A DNA stretch of 6,235 bases from Chloroflexota bacterium (GTDB lineage Bacteria; Chloroflexota; Anaerolineae; J102), in assembly GCA_013152695.1 (NCBI GenBank), contig JAADFV010000148.1, positions 1 to 6,235 of the forward strand, written 5' to 3'. Within the stretch, counting starts at the first letter, position 1. Each line of letters opens with the position of its first letter. The notes under the pieces were generated by a model. That model was given only the letters and a program-made list of their open reading frames with translations, searched no databases and was not told where the DNA came from. A program made the position numbers and the translations under genes. Of the stretch, positions 1-5,830 are shown piece by piece.

Positions 1-987
1 GTCTCCGATGCTTAAATCAATCATGCCCGGTGCAAGACTGAGCAGACTCTGTTCTCCGGATTTGATGTGAAGGATGGTCTCGACACCGAGAGGCTCGGTC
101 AAAATCAATTCGCCGCTAAACCGGCCCTGCGGCGTGGGATTGACATCTTCGGGCCGGATGCCAATCTGGAAGGTTTCGGGAAGATCGAGCTGAGGCATGG
201 GTAGGCGTAATGTGCTGTCCTCGATGTAGATGGCGCCATTTTCTCTTCTGGCATTGACGAGGTTGATGCGAGGTGTTCCCACCAACTGCGCCACAAACGT
301 CGTCGCCGGCCTGTCGTAAATGTCTTCGGGCGAACCGATCTGCACGATGTGTCCCTGATTCAGGACAGCAATACGATCGGCCATGGTCAAAGCTTCGATC
401 TGGTCATGCGTAACAAAGAGCGTGGTACTCCCCTGCGTCTTCTGCAAATGCTGGAGTTCGACACGCAAGGCCTCGCGCAGTTTAGCGTCGAGATTGGAGA
501 GCGGTTCATCCATCAAGAAGATGCGCGGCTCGCGCACAATAGCGCGGCCGATCGACACCCGCTGCATCTCACCACCGGAAAGATTACTGGTTTTCCGGTC
601 GAGGAGATGGCCGATGCGAAGTTTTTCCGCGGTTTGCTCGATGCGTCGGCGAATCTCGTCCTCTTTGAGGCGGCGGATAGGTGCCCGCAAAGGGAAGGCC
701 AGATTCTCGAAGACGGTCATCGTTGGATAAAGCGAGTATTGCTGGAACACGAAAGCGACATCTCGCTCGGCCGGCGTGACCGTGTTGATGTTGACGCCGT
801 CGAAGATGATGTCACCCTCATCCTGCTGTTCGAGACCGGCAATGACACGTAAGGTTGTTGTCTTCCCGGCGCCTGTTGGCCCCAACAAAACAAAGAACTC
901 GCTATCCTTGATGTCAAAGGTAATATTGCTCAGTGCCGTGATATTTTTGAATTTCTTGGTGATGTTGATCAGCTCGATGTTACTCAC
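1..987 (-). CDS. Second ABC transporter ATP-binding subunit (MalK/UgpC-like), 3'-truncated by the window edge
   Basis: This cytoplasmic subunit hydrolyses ATP to power the importer encoded upstream. Translating the minus strand from the GTG at 987 gives 329 uninterrupted codons running off the window. The motifs are Walker A GPTGAGKTT (residues 36-44), Q-loop Q82 in FVFQQYSLYP, signature LSGGE (136-140), Walker B IFLMDE (156-161, catalytic E161), D-loop SNLDAK and H-loop H194 in VTHDQIEA. A C-terminal TOBE/MalK-type regulatory region follows, with GIRPED at about residues 276-281. Family members are usually 350-370 residues, so about 20-40 residues are missing. GTG is chosen because GGGAGG lies 7 bases upstream and the codon overlaps the previous gene's stop as GTGA, indicating translational coupling. 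The ATG four bases upstream is out of frame and stops at once. The substrate is unknown. The family call is very secure. Confidence 0.96.
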   Translation of the reverse strand, partial: MSNIELINITKKFKNITALSNITFDIKDSEFFVLLGPTGAGKTTTLRVIAGLEQQDEGDIIFDGVNINTVTPAERDVAFVFQQYSLYPTMTVFENLAFPLRAPIRRLKEDEIRRRIEQTAEKLRIGHLLDRKTSNLSGGEMQRVSIGRAIVREPRIFLMDEPLSNLDAKLREALRVELQHLQKTQGSTTLFVTHDQIEALTMADRIAVLNQGHIVQIGSPEDIYDRPATTFVAQLVGTPRINLVNARRENGAIYIEDSTLRLPMPQLDLPETFQIGIRPEDVNPTPQGRFSGELILTEPLGVETILHIKSGEQSLLSLAPGMIDLSIGD

Positions 988-2081
988 GCATTCACCTCCC
1001 GACAAATCGCCTTTTCTGTCACGGGGTTGAAGAAACGCATCATCTGGGCCTCGAGATCGAAATGGATATTTGTGCCGATAGGATAGGAAATGATACGGTC
1101 CACGCGAATATGCACGAGTTCATGTTCATTGATGTTGACATGAAGCATGGTGTAGGCTCCCAGCAGCTCGGTAGCATAGACTCGGCCGGCAAGACGGCCC
1201 TTTTCCTTGATGTGGGCTGCCTCCGGACGGAATCCGACGATGATGTCTCCTTCAGTCCCTAATTCTTTCTCGATTGCTCCCCGCCATTCCTGTGGCACCT
1301 CCAGCCGATTATCTGTCCCGGCCAGGCGGATGATGCCCTGGGCGTACTCTCCTGAGACCAAATTCATGCCGGGGCTGCCGATAAAGCGGGCAACGAAAAG
1401 GCTGGCGGGATTGTGGTACACGTCGGCGGGGCTGCCCACTTGCTGGATCTCGGCGGCGGACATGACGACGATGCGGTCGCCCATGGCCATAGCCTCGATC
1501 TGGTCATGGGTTACGTAGATGGTAGTGGCGTGCTGGTCGATGTGTAGCTGCTTGATCTCCGCCCGCATCGTCTCGCGGAACTCGGCGTCCAGGGCGCCCA
1601 GGGGCTCGTCCATGAGAAAAGCGGCAGGGCGCCGTACCAGGGATCGGGCCAGGGCCACACGCTGTTGGTCGCCCCCGCTGAGCCGGCCCGGCTTTGCTTT
1701 GAGCAAGTGTCGGATACGCAGTAACTTGACGACTTCGTTGACACGTTGATTGATGAGTTCTTTCGATGCCCCCTCGGCTTTGAGGGGAAAGGCGATGTTG
1801 TCACGGACAGAAAGATGGGGATAAAGGGCGTAGAGCTGAAACACGAAGGCGATGTTGCGCTCGCTGGGATGTAGCCAGGTGACATTTTTCCCGTCCAAGA
1901 GGATAGTGCCGCCGCTGACGGTTTCGAGCCCCGAAATCATGCGTAAGGTTGTCGTCTTGCCGCAGCCGGACGGGCCTAAGAGGACGACAAATTCACCATC
2001 ATGGACGGTCAAATCCATGGGCTTCACGGCTTGAAAATCGCCAAATCGTTTCTCCACCTGTTTGAGTTCGATGGTAGCCAT
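984..2081 (-). CDS. First ABC transporter ATP-binding subunit (MalK/UgpC-like)
   Basis: This is a complete 365-residue importer ATPase of the carbohydrate (CUT1/MalK) type, acting on the cytoplasmic face of the permease pair. Motifs in order are Walker A GPSGCGKTT (36-44), Q-loop Q82 in FVFQLYALYPH, signature LSGGD (134-138), Walker B AFLMDE (154-159, catalytic E159), D-loop GALDAE and H-loop H192 in YVTHDQIEAM. A TOBE/MalK-like regulatory domain runs from about residue 240 to the end and contains GFRPEA. The D-loop GALDAEF and signature LSGGDQQRVALARSL differ from the more usual SNLDAKL and LSGGQ/E forms, whereas the next gene keeps the usual SNLDAKL. The ATG starts the standard MATIELKQVEKRFG opening, although no clear Shine-Dalgarno precedes it in the 36-base gap after the permease gene. 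The 3' end overlaps the next ATPase by 4 bases. The substrate is not readable. Confidence 0.97.
   Translation of the reverse strand: MATIELKQVEKRFGDFQAVKPMDLTVHDGEFVVLLGPSGCGKTTTLRMISGLETVSGGTILLDGKNVTWLHPSERNIAFVFQLYALYPHLSVRDNIAFPLKAEGASKELINQRVNEVVKLLRIRHLLKAKPGRLSGGDQQRVALARSLVRRPAAFLMDEPLGALDAEFRETMRAEIKQLHIDQHATTIYVTHDQIEAMAMGDRIVVMSAAEIQQVGSPADVYHNPASLFVARFIGSPGMNLVSGEYAQGIIRLAGTDNRLEVPQEWRGAIEKELGTEGDIIVGFRPEAAHIKEKGRLAGRVYATELLGAYTMLHVNINEHELVHIRVDRIISYPIGTNIHFDLEAQMMRFFNPVTEKAICREVNA
995..999 (-). promoter_or_regulatory. Ribosome binding site that decides the GTG start of the second ATPase
   Basis: On the minus strand GGAGG, within GGGAGGTGA, sits 7 bases before the GTG at 987. It lies inside the last codons of the preceding ATPase gene. 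With the GTGA stop/start overlap it supports GTG as the true start and suggests that the two ATPases are made in a coupled ratio. Confidence 0.8.
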
Positions 2082-2117
2082 AGCTTTTTGTCTGGGTGAT
2101 GGATGGTAGGGTGCTGA

Positions 2118-3122
2118 TCAGCGACGGACAGCACCGAAGGTGACGCCACGCAACAGGTGATTTCGTAGCAAAAAGGTGACGATAACAACCGGGATGAGGA
2201 ATCCCAGGCTACCGGCGGCAATAGCAGACCATTCGATTCCACCTCGGCCCAGCATGGTGGCGATGCTGGGTGGGGCAGTACGAGCTTTGTCACTGGTCAG
2301 CATGAGGGCAAAGGCATATTCGTTCCAGGCGAAAATCAGGCAAAATACCGTAGTGGCGGCAATGCCGGTCGCAGCCTGGGGCAAGACGATTTTGTAGAAA
2401 GCCTGGAAGCGGGTGTAGCCATCGACCATTGCCGCGTCTTCATATTCCGTGGGAATTTCATCCATGAAACCTTTCAGCAACCACACAGCCAGGGAAAGAT
2501 TGAAGGCCGTATAGAGCAAAATCATCCCCAAATGCGTGTCATGCAAGTCTAACTGGCGGTACATGAGGAAGAGAGGAATAGTCACGACAACCGCAGGTAA
2601 CATGCGCGTACTAAGAATGAAAAAGAGCAAATCATCCTTGCCCGGGATGTCAAAACGACTAAAGGCATAGGCAGAAAAGGTACCAAGAACGACCGAAAAC
2701 AAGGTCGAGAGGCCGGCGATGATCAGTGAATTCTTCAGCCTGCCCACGTAATCACTCGGTCCTGTAATTTCCTGCCCGGTCTTCAGGGCGATGCGCTCGA
2801 ATAGGGAGAGTTCCCCCGCCTCTGCCGCTCGTTGCAATTCCGGGAGCCGGGATTTGGGCACGACCGCCCGCTCTGTGAACAGGTAGACGAAGCCTTCGAG
2901 GGTGGGGCGAAAGATGACTTTGGGAGGCACGGAGACGACATCTGCCCGAGATTTAAAGGCTGTGATCGCCATGACAAAGATAGGAATGAGGAGGGTGACT
3001 GCGATGACGATGACAAGAATCGCCCGGATCCTGGCCACGAGACGAGCACGGGGATGAACTTTGTCGACTCTAGTGGAGATGACGACCGGCTTGCTGGGGC
3101 CGGTTTCGGTAAATGATGCCAT
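2118..3122 (-). CDS. Carbohydrate ABC transporter permease, MalG-like
   Basis: This inner membrane pore subunit is 334 residues long and pairs with the MalF-like permease encoded just upstream. About six membrane segments are visible, near residues 33-55, 131-154, 166-188, 196-217, 252-273 and 299-320. The cytoplasmic EAA coupling loop, which docks on the ATPase, reads EDAAMVDGYTRF followed by KIVLPQA (residues 228-250, with conserved G235 and L247-P248). The protein ends in the family-typical LLRGVTFGAVRR. It is longer than the usual 270-300 residues because the outer loop between segments 1 and 2 (about residues 56-130) carries an extra charged stretch near 85-122. The ATG is preceded by GAGG with an 8-base spacer; that GAGG overlaps the upstream permease's TGA stop, so translation is probably coupled across the 10-base gap. 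Confidence 0.96.
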   Translation of the reverse strand: MASFTETGPSKPVVISTRVDKVHPRARLVARIRAILVIVIAVTLLIPIFVMAITAFKSRADVVSVPPKVIFRPTLEGFVYLFTERAVVPKSRLPELQRAAEAGELSLFERIALKTGQEITGPSDYVGRLKNSLIIAGLSTLFSVVLGTFSAYAFSRFDIPGKDDLLFFILSTRMLPAVVVTIPLFLMYRQLDLHDTHLGMILLYTAFNLSLAVWLLKGFMDEIPTEYEDAAMVDGYTRFQAFYKIVLPQAATGIAATTVFCLIFAWNEYAFALMLTSDKARTAPPSIATMLGRGGIEWSAIAAGSLGFLIPVVIVTFLLRNHLLRGVTFGAVRR

Positions 3123-3132
3123 GTTACTAACC

Positions 3133-4089
3133 TCAAGCCCGCATCTTATTGAGATACCTGATGTACAGGTTGCTGATGGCGATGATGATGATAAGAATGA
3201 TGTAAGCGAGGGCGCTGGCTCTTCCTGTTTGCCATTGCCCCAAGAACGCTTGCCGGTAGAGATTCACGGCAATCAGCTCCGTTTGGTCCCCCGGACCACC
3301 TCCCGTCATCCCCATGACCAGATCAAATGACTTGAACGCTTCGATAGTGCGGAAAAGAATGGCAATCAGCAGCAGTGGTAAGACTTGGGGCAAGGTGATA
3401 TGCCAAAATTGAAACCAGGAGCTGGCGCGATCGATAGAGGCTGCTTCGTACAGGTAATCGGGAATAGCTTTAAGGCCGGAGAGCACCAACAGCATGACAA
3501 AGGGACTCCACATCCACACATCCACAATCACGACTGCTATCAGGGCCAGGTAGGGAACCGGCTGCCCGGCAAAACGGCTGGCGAGCATATCTGGCCCCTC
3601 TCGGGCATTCGTGAACCCCAGCAGATAGTTGAAAAAGCCGTAGGTGGGATTGTACATCAGTTTCCAAAATAGGCCCACCACCACCGGCGAAAGCATCATG
3701 GGGATGAGGATGAGGGTCGTGATCAGGCCACTGCCCTTAAACTTTTCTCGTACCAGCATCGCCATCGTAAATCCGATGATAACCTGAAAGCCGACGGTGA
3801 GCAGGGCATAGCGCCCGGTGGTGGCAAAGTATTTCCACAATTGCTCATCATGCAAAATGCTGCTGAAATTCTGAAAACCGACCCATACAGGCATTTGGCG
3901 CGTAATTGCCGAATAGTCCGTAAAGCCGAGATAGAGACTGTAGAACAGAGGAAACACATTCATGGCGATCAGCAGGATCAGAGTCGGCCAAATAAAGAGA
4001 TTGACGATGCCTCGATTTGTGAGATGCCACCGCCGTGCTCCCGCATCCCGACCGCCTTGCCTGGTTGTTTGCGTGTTAGTTGTAGTCAT
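3133..4089 (-). CDS. Sugar ABC transporter permease, MalF-like
   Basis: This 318-residue inner membrane pore subunit is the partner of the MalG-like permease. Six hydrophobic segments lie near residues 30-55, 92-113, 122-143, 180-204, 233-249 and 292-312, after a polar, basic cytoplasmic N-terminus. The EAA coupling loop reads YEAASIDRASSWFQF with HITLP after it (residues 214-234); the usual glycine of EAA-x3-G is R221, a variant I recall from other MalF-like proteins. The segment MTGGGPGDQTE (261-271) is a strong family hallmark. It is short for MalF itself and lacks the large P2 loop, as is normal for CUT1 permeases. An in-frame TAA lies two codons before the ATG, so translation cannot start further upstream. 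The gene follows the binding-protein gene after a 95-base gap holding a hairpin. Confidence 0.96.
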   Translation of the reverse strand: MTTTNTQTTRQGGRDAGARRWHLTNRGIVNLFIWPTLILLIAMNVFPLFYSLYLGFTDYSAITRQMPVWVGFQNFSSILHDEQLWKYFATTGRYALLTVGFQVIIGFTMAMLVREKFKGSGLITTLILIPMMLSPVVVGLFWKLMYNPTYGFFNYLLGFTNAREGPDMLASRFAGQPVPYLALIAVVIVDVWMWSPFVMLLVLSGLKAIPDYLYEAASIDRASSWFQFWHITLPQVLPLLLIAILFRTIEAFKSFDLVMGMTGGGPGDQTELIAVNLYRQAFLGQWQTGRASALAYIILIIIIAISNLYIRYLNKMRA

Positions 4090-4100
4090 CAGCCATTATG

Positions 4101-4106
4101 CCTTCT
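4101..4106 (-). promoter_or_regulatory. Ribosome binding site region of the MalF-like permease, shared with a nearby decoy ATG
   Basis: On the minus strand AGAAGG lies 11 bases before the permease ATG at 4089, which is rather far. It lies only 4 bases before another ATG at 4096, which is out of frame and opens a six-residue reading frame (MADDYN) ending at 4076 inside the permease gene. The permease start is still chosen because only it leads into the long conserved frame. Confidence 0.5.
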
Positions 4107-4138
4107 CGTTTGTGGCTTATTGGAGGATGGATGAGAGA

Positions 4139-4163
4139 GGGGGAGGCGGAAGTTGCCTCCCCC
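4139..4163 (-). other. Strong intercistronic hairpin between the binding-protein and permease genes
   Basis: A perfect 9-bp inverted repeat has arms GGGGGAGGC and GCCTCCCCC (4155-4163 and 4139-4147) around a 7-base loop. In the transcript it sits about 22 bases after the binding-protein stop and 50 bases before the permease start. No U-run follows; the next bases are the pyrimidine-rich TCTCTCATCC, so it is not a classical intrinsic terminator. In maltose-type operons a hairpin here often protects the upstream binding-protein mRNA or partly blocks read-through, giving more binding protein than membrane subunits. The structure is seen directly; the role is inferred. Confidence 0.75.
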
Positions 4164-4184
4164 AGCTTGCTGTAAGAAGGATTG

Positions 4185-5564
4185 CTACTTGATGTAGCCG
4201 TTTTCTTTGAGAATCTTCTCGTGCTCTGTGGCGATGGTGTCCATCGTTTCTTTGGCCGTACCTTGTCCTTCCACAACGAACTTACTCAGCTCACGTTGCG
4301 TCACTTCCAGCAATTGCCCGTACTCAGGAATGTTCCAGAAGTCCTTTACCATGGTCATGGTCTTGGCAAAAGCAGGATTGAAGGGAGCCGCATTGAGGAA
4401 GGTTTCCGTCTGGAGCACGTTGCTGTTGCAGGTGTAGCCACCCAGCTCAGCCCATTTCGCCTGGATGTCTTCCTGGGCAAACCATTTGATAAAGGCTTTG
4501 GCGGCTTCCTGGCGCTCGGGGCTGATGTAGCTGATCACACTCATGCCCTGGCCACCAAGAGCGGCATGCTGGTCTCCATAAGGGCCGGCGGGGTTGGGGA
4601 AGTAGCCGGTGCTCTCGGCGTAGGGATTGATGCCCGAGTTAGCCAAGGCCGGGAAGAAAGCGAAGTAGTTCATGATCATTGCCGCCTGGCCACTGATCAT
4701 GGCATCATTGGTCTCGGTGAAGAAGGCATTACTGAGGCCGGGCACCTGGCAGCATTCATAAAGGTCTTTGTATGCTTGCAAAGCTTCTACATTTCGGTCC
4801 GAATTGACAATGCCCATAACATTGTTATTCTCATCCTTCCAATCACCACCCCAACTGAACATGGTATTCTCGACGCCCATGGTGATGGCATCGTAGTCTT
4901 TCTGGGTGTAAATGGCTACGCCATAAAGTCCTTCATCAGGACGTGTGAAGAATTCGGCAATGTCTTTGAGTTGTGCATAAGTATCGGGAACGGCGAGATC
5001 ATAGCCATACTTTTCCTTGAAAGCGGCCATATTATCGGGGTCTTCAAACAAATCCTTGCGGTAAGCCCAACCATCGGCATCACCCTCGGTAGGATAGGCC
5101 CAATAGGTTCCGGAACCGGTGGGATATTCGCCGTAATAAGTCAGCGTGGCCGGGGTCACTGATTCGGCAATGCCGTTGCTTACCAGGAAATCGGTAAGAT
5201 TCACATAGTGGCCCTGTGTCGCCCCCTGACCCAACCACTGGCTGTCTCCAACCACCATATCCCAGGCGTCACCACCAGCGGCCATCTCGGTGAAGAAGCG
5301 GTCTCCAAATGAGCCCCATGGCTCCTGGATGACGTTGACCTTAATCCCGGTCTCTTCTTCGTACATTTTACCGACCTGCTGGAGATAGTCGGCAGGATCC
5401 CACTGCGCCCAGAGAATATTGATCTCGGTGACAGCGGGCTTTTCTGCGACCGGAGCTTGTGTTGGAGCTTCGGCCGGCTGCTCTGCCGGTGCCGCTGGTG
5501 CACACGCAACCATGAACGCCATCAACATTATCAAAGATACGAGTAACAGGTGCTTTTTAAACAT
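4185..5564 (-). CDS. Extracellular solute-binding lipoprotein of a carbohydrate ABC importer (family 1 type)
   Basis: This 459-residue lipoprotein captures the substrate outside the membrane and hands it to the permease pair. The signal is MFKKH, then a hydrophobic stretch (6-20), then a lipobox MVAC with Cys21 as the predicted lipidated residue. A flexible Ala/Pro/Glu/Gln/Thr linker (22-45) follows. The mature part has the family pattern: a first strand EINILWAQWDP (47-57), an YEEETGIKVNV strand (68-78), FFTEMAAGGDAWDMVVGD (90-107), a GQAAMIMNYF hinge region (292-301), LGGQGMSVISY (336-346) and the helix AAKAFIKWFAQEDIQAKW (354-371). Many Trp and Tyr residues would suit sugar stacking. Vicinal Cys271-Cys272 and Cys379 are unusual in an exported protein. 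The ATG has a strong AGGAGG 8 bases upstream. The ligand cannot be named from sequence; the lipoprotein style suggests Chloroflexota. Confidence 0.95.
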   Translation of the reverse strand: MFKKHLLLVSLIMLMAFMVACAPAAPAEQPAEAPTQAPVAEKPAVTEINILWAQWDPADYLQQVGKMYEEETGIKVNVIQEPWGSFGDRFFTEMAAGGDAWDMVVGDSQWLGQGATQGHYVNLTDFLVSNGIAESVTPATLTYYGEYPTGSGTYWAYPTEGDADGWAYRKDLFEDPDNMAAFKEKYGYDLAVPDTYAQLKDIAEFFTRPDEGLYGVAIYTQKDYDAITMGVENTMFSWGGDWKDENNNVMGIVNSDRNVEALQAYKDLYECCQVPGLSNAFFTETNDAMISGQAAMIMNYFAFFPALANSGINPYAESTGYFPNPAGPYGDQHAALGGQGMSVISYISPERQEAAKAFIKWFAQEDIQAKWAELGGYTCNSNVLQTETFLNAAPFNPAFAKTMTMVKDFWNIPEYGQLLEVTQRELSKFVVEGQGTAKETMDTIATEHEKILKENGYIK

Positions 5565-5572
5565 GTCGAACT

Positions 5573-5578
5573 CCTCCT
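5573..5578 (-). promoter_or_regulatory. Strong Shine-Dalgarno of the solute-binding protein gene
   Basis: AGGAGG on the minus strand lies 8 bases before the ATG at 5564. It is the strongest correctly spaced ribosome site in the operon, in keeping with the high binding-protein level that such importers need. Confidence 0.85.
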
Positions 5579-5648
5579 AAGAAAGTCACAAATATGAACG
5601 AGTTGTTAATCAGATTTATGGTCGATGATGTCTAAACTTTCCTTTTCG

Positions 5649-5657
5649 CACCTCCTT
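5649..5657 (-). other. Orphan Shine-Dalgarno-like 9-mer in the leader region
   Basis: The minus strand reads AAGGAGGTG, an exact complement of the CACCTCCTT anti-Shine-Dalgarno of bacterial 16S rRNA. No ATG, GTG or TTG stands 4-12 bases downstream. It lies about 85 bases upstream of the binding-protein ATG, which has its own site. It may be chance, a ribosome standby site, or the remnant of a leader reading frame. Confidence 0.4.
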
Positions 5658-5674
5658 CGCAGGGATACTGCAGA

Positions 5675-5684
5675 TTGGATCCAA
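5675..5684. promoter_or_regulatory. Perfect 10-bp palindrome, possible operator
   Basis: TTGGATCCAA is self-complementary over all ten bases and overlaps the weak TCCAAT -10 candidate. GntR-type regulators bind short palindromes, so it could be an operator, but a single 10-bp palindrome in 266 bases may also be chance. Confidence 0.3.
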
Positions 5685-5761
5685 CAAGATGGTTTTTTCA
5701 ATTCCAGCCATTTTCCTTGCCGTAAGCTGCCACCTACCAGTAACACTCTGTTCAAAATCAA

Positions 5762-5783
5762 GGCCTGTATCTACATACAAGCC
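5762..5783. promoter_or_regulatory. Imperfect 22-bp palindrome, candidate GntR-family operator
   Basis: On the minus strand the arms are GGCTTGTAT and ATACAGGCC around a 4-base spacer GTAG. Eight of nine arm positions pair, and the inner TGTAT/ATACA is perfect. A dimeric GntR/FCD regulator encoded just upstream would need a two-fold symmetric site of about this size. The position, about 200 bases before the binding-protein gene and about 50 after the regulator gene, fits control of the transporter. Binding is inferred and not shown. Confidence 0.4.
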
Positions 5784-5830
5784 CTTGGGGGAAGCTCTGC
5801 AACTGTTTCAAAACGTATCTTCCAGAAAAA

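Larger units (their letters stand above)
5565..5830 (-). promoter_or_regulatory. Intergenic region upstream of the transporter operon, probable promoter and control region
   Basis: These 266 bases between the regulator stop and the binding-protein ATG hold no convincing gene on either strand. The gap is long compared with the other junctions here, so a promoter for the transporter is expected. No -35/-10 pair is convincing. Weak candidates on the minus strand are TTGAAA (about 5691-5696) with TCCAAT 16 bases on, and TAGACA (about 5629-5634) with a poor -10. Two palindromes (5762-5783 and 5675-5684) and an orphan SD-like 9-mer (5649-5657) are listed separately. A run of five T follows the regulator stop, but no stable stem precedes it, so no terminator is called. 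Confidence 0.5.

Noticed and set aside
349..852. A 167-codon plus-strand frame opposite the second ATPase gene
   Set aside because: It is a shadow of the conserved ATPase on the minus strand, whose every motif is intact.
4182..5162. A 326-codon open frame on the plus strand opposite the binding-protein gene
   Set aside because: It lies entirely antisense to a well-recognised gene, has no recognisable domain and is explained by the codon use of the opposite strand.
5748..5813. Two near-copies of TTTTGAA(A)CAG about 55 bases apart
   Set aside because: Short, A/T-rich and differing by one base in length; chance similarity cannot be excluded, so they are not called a repeat.
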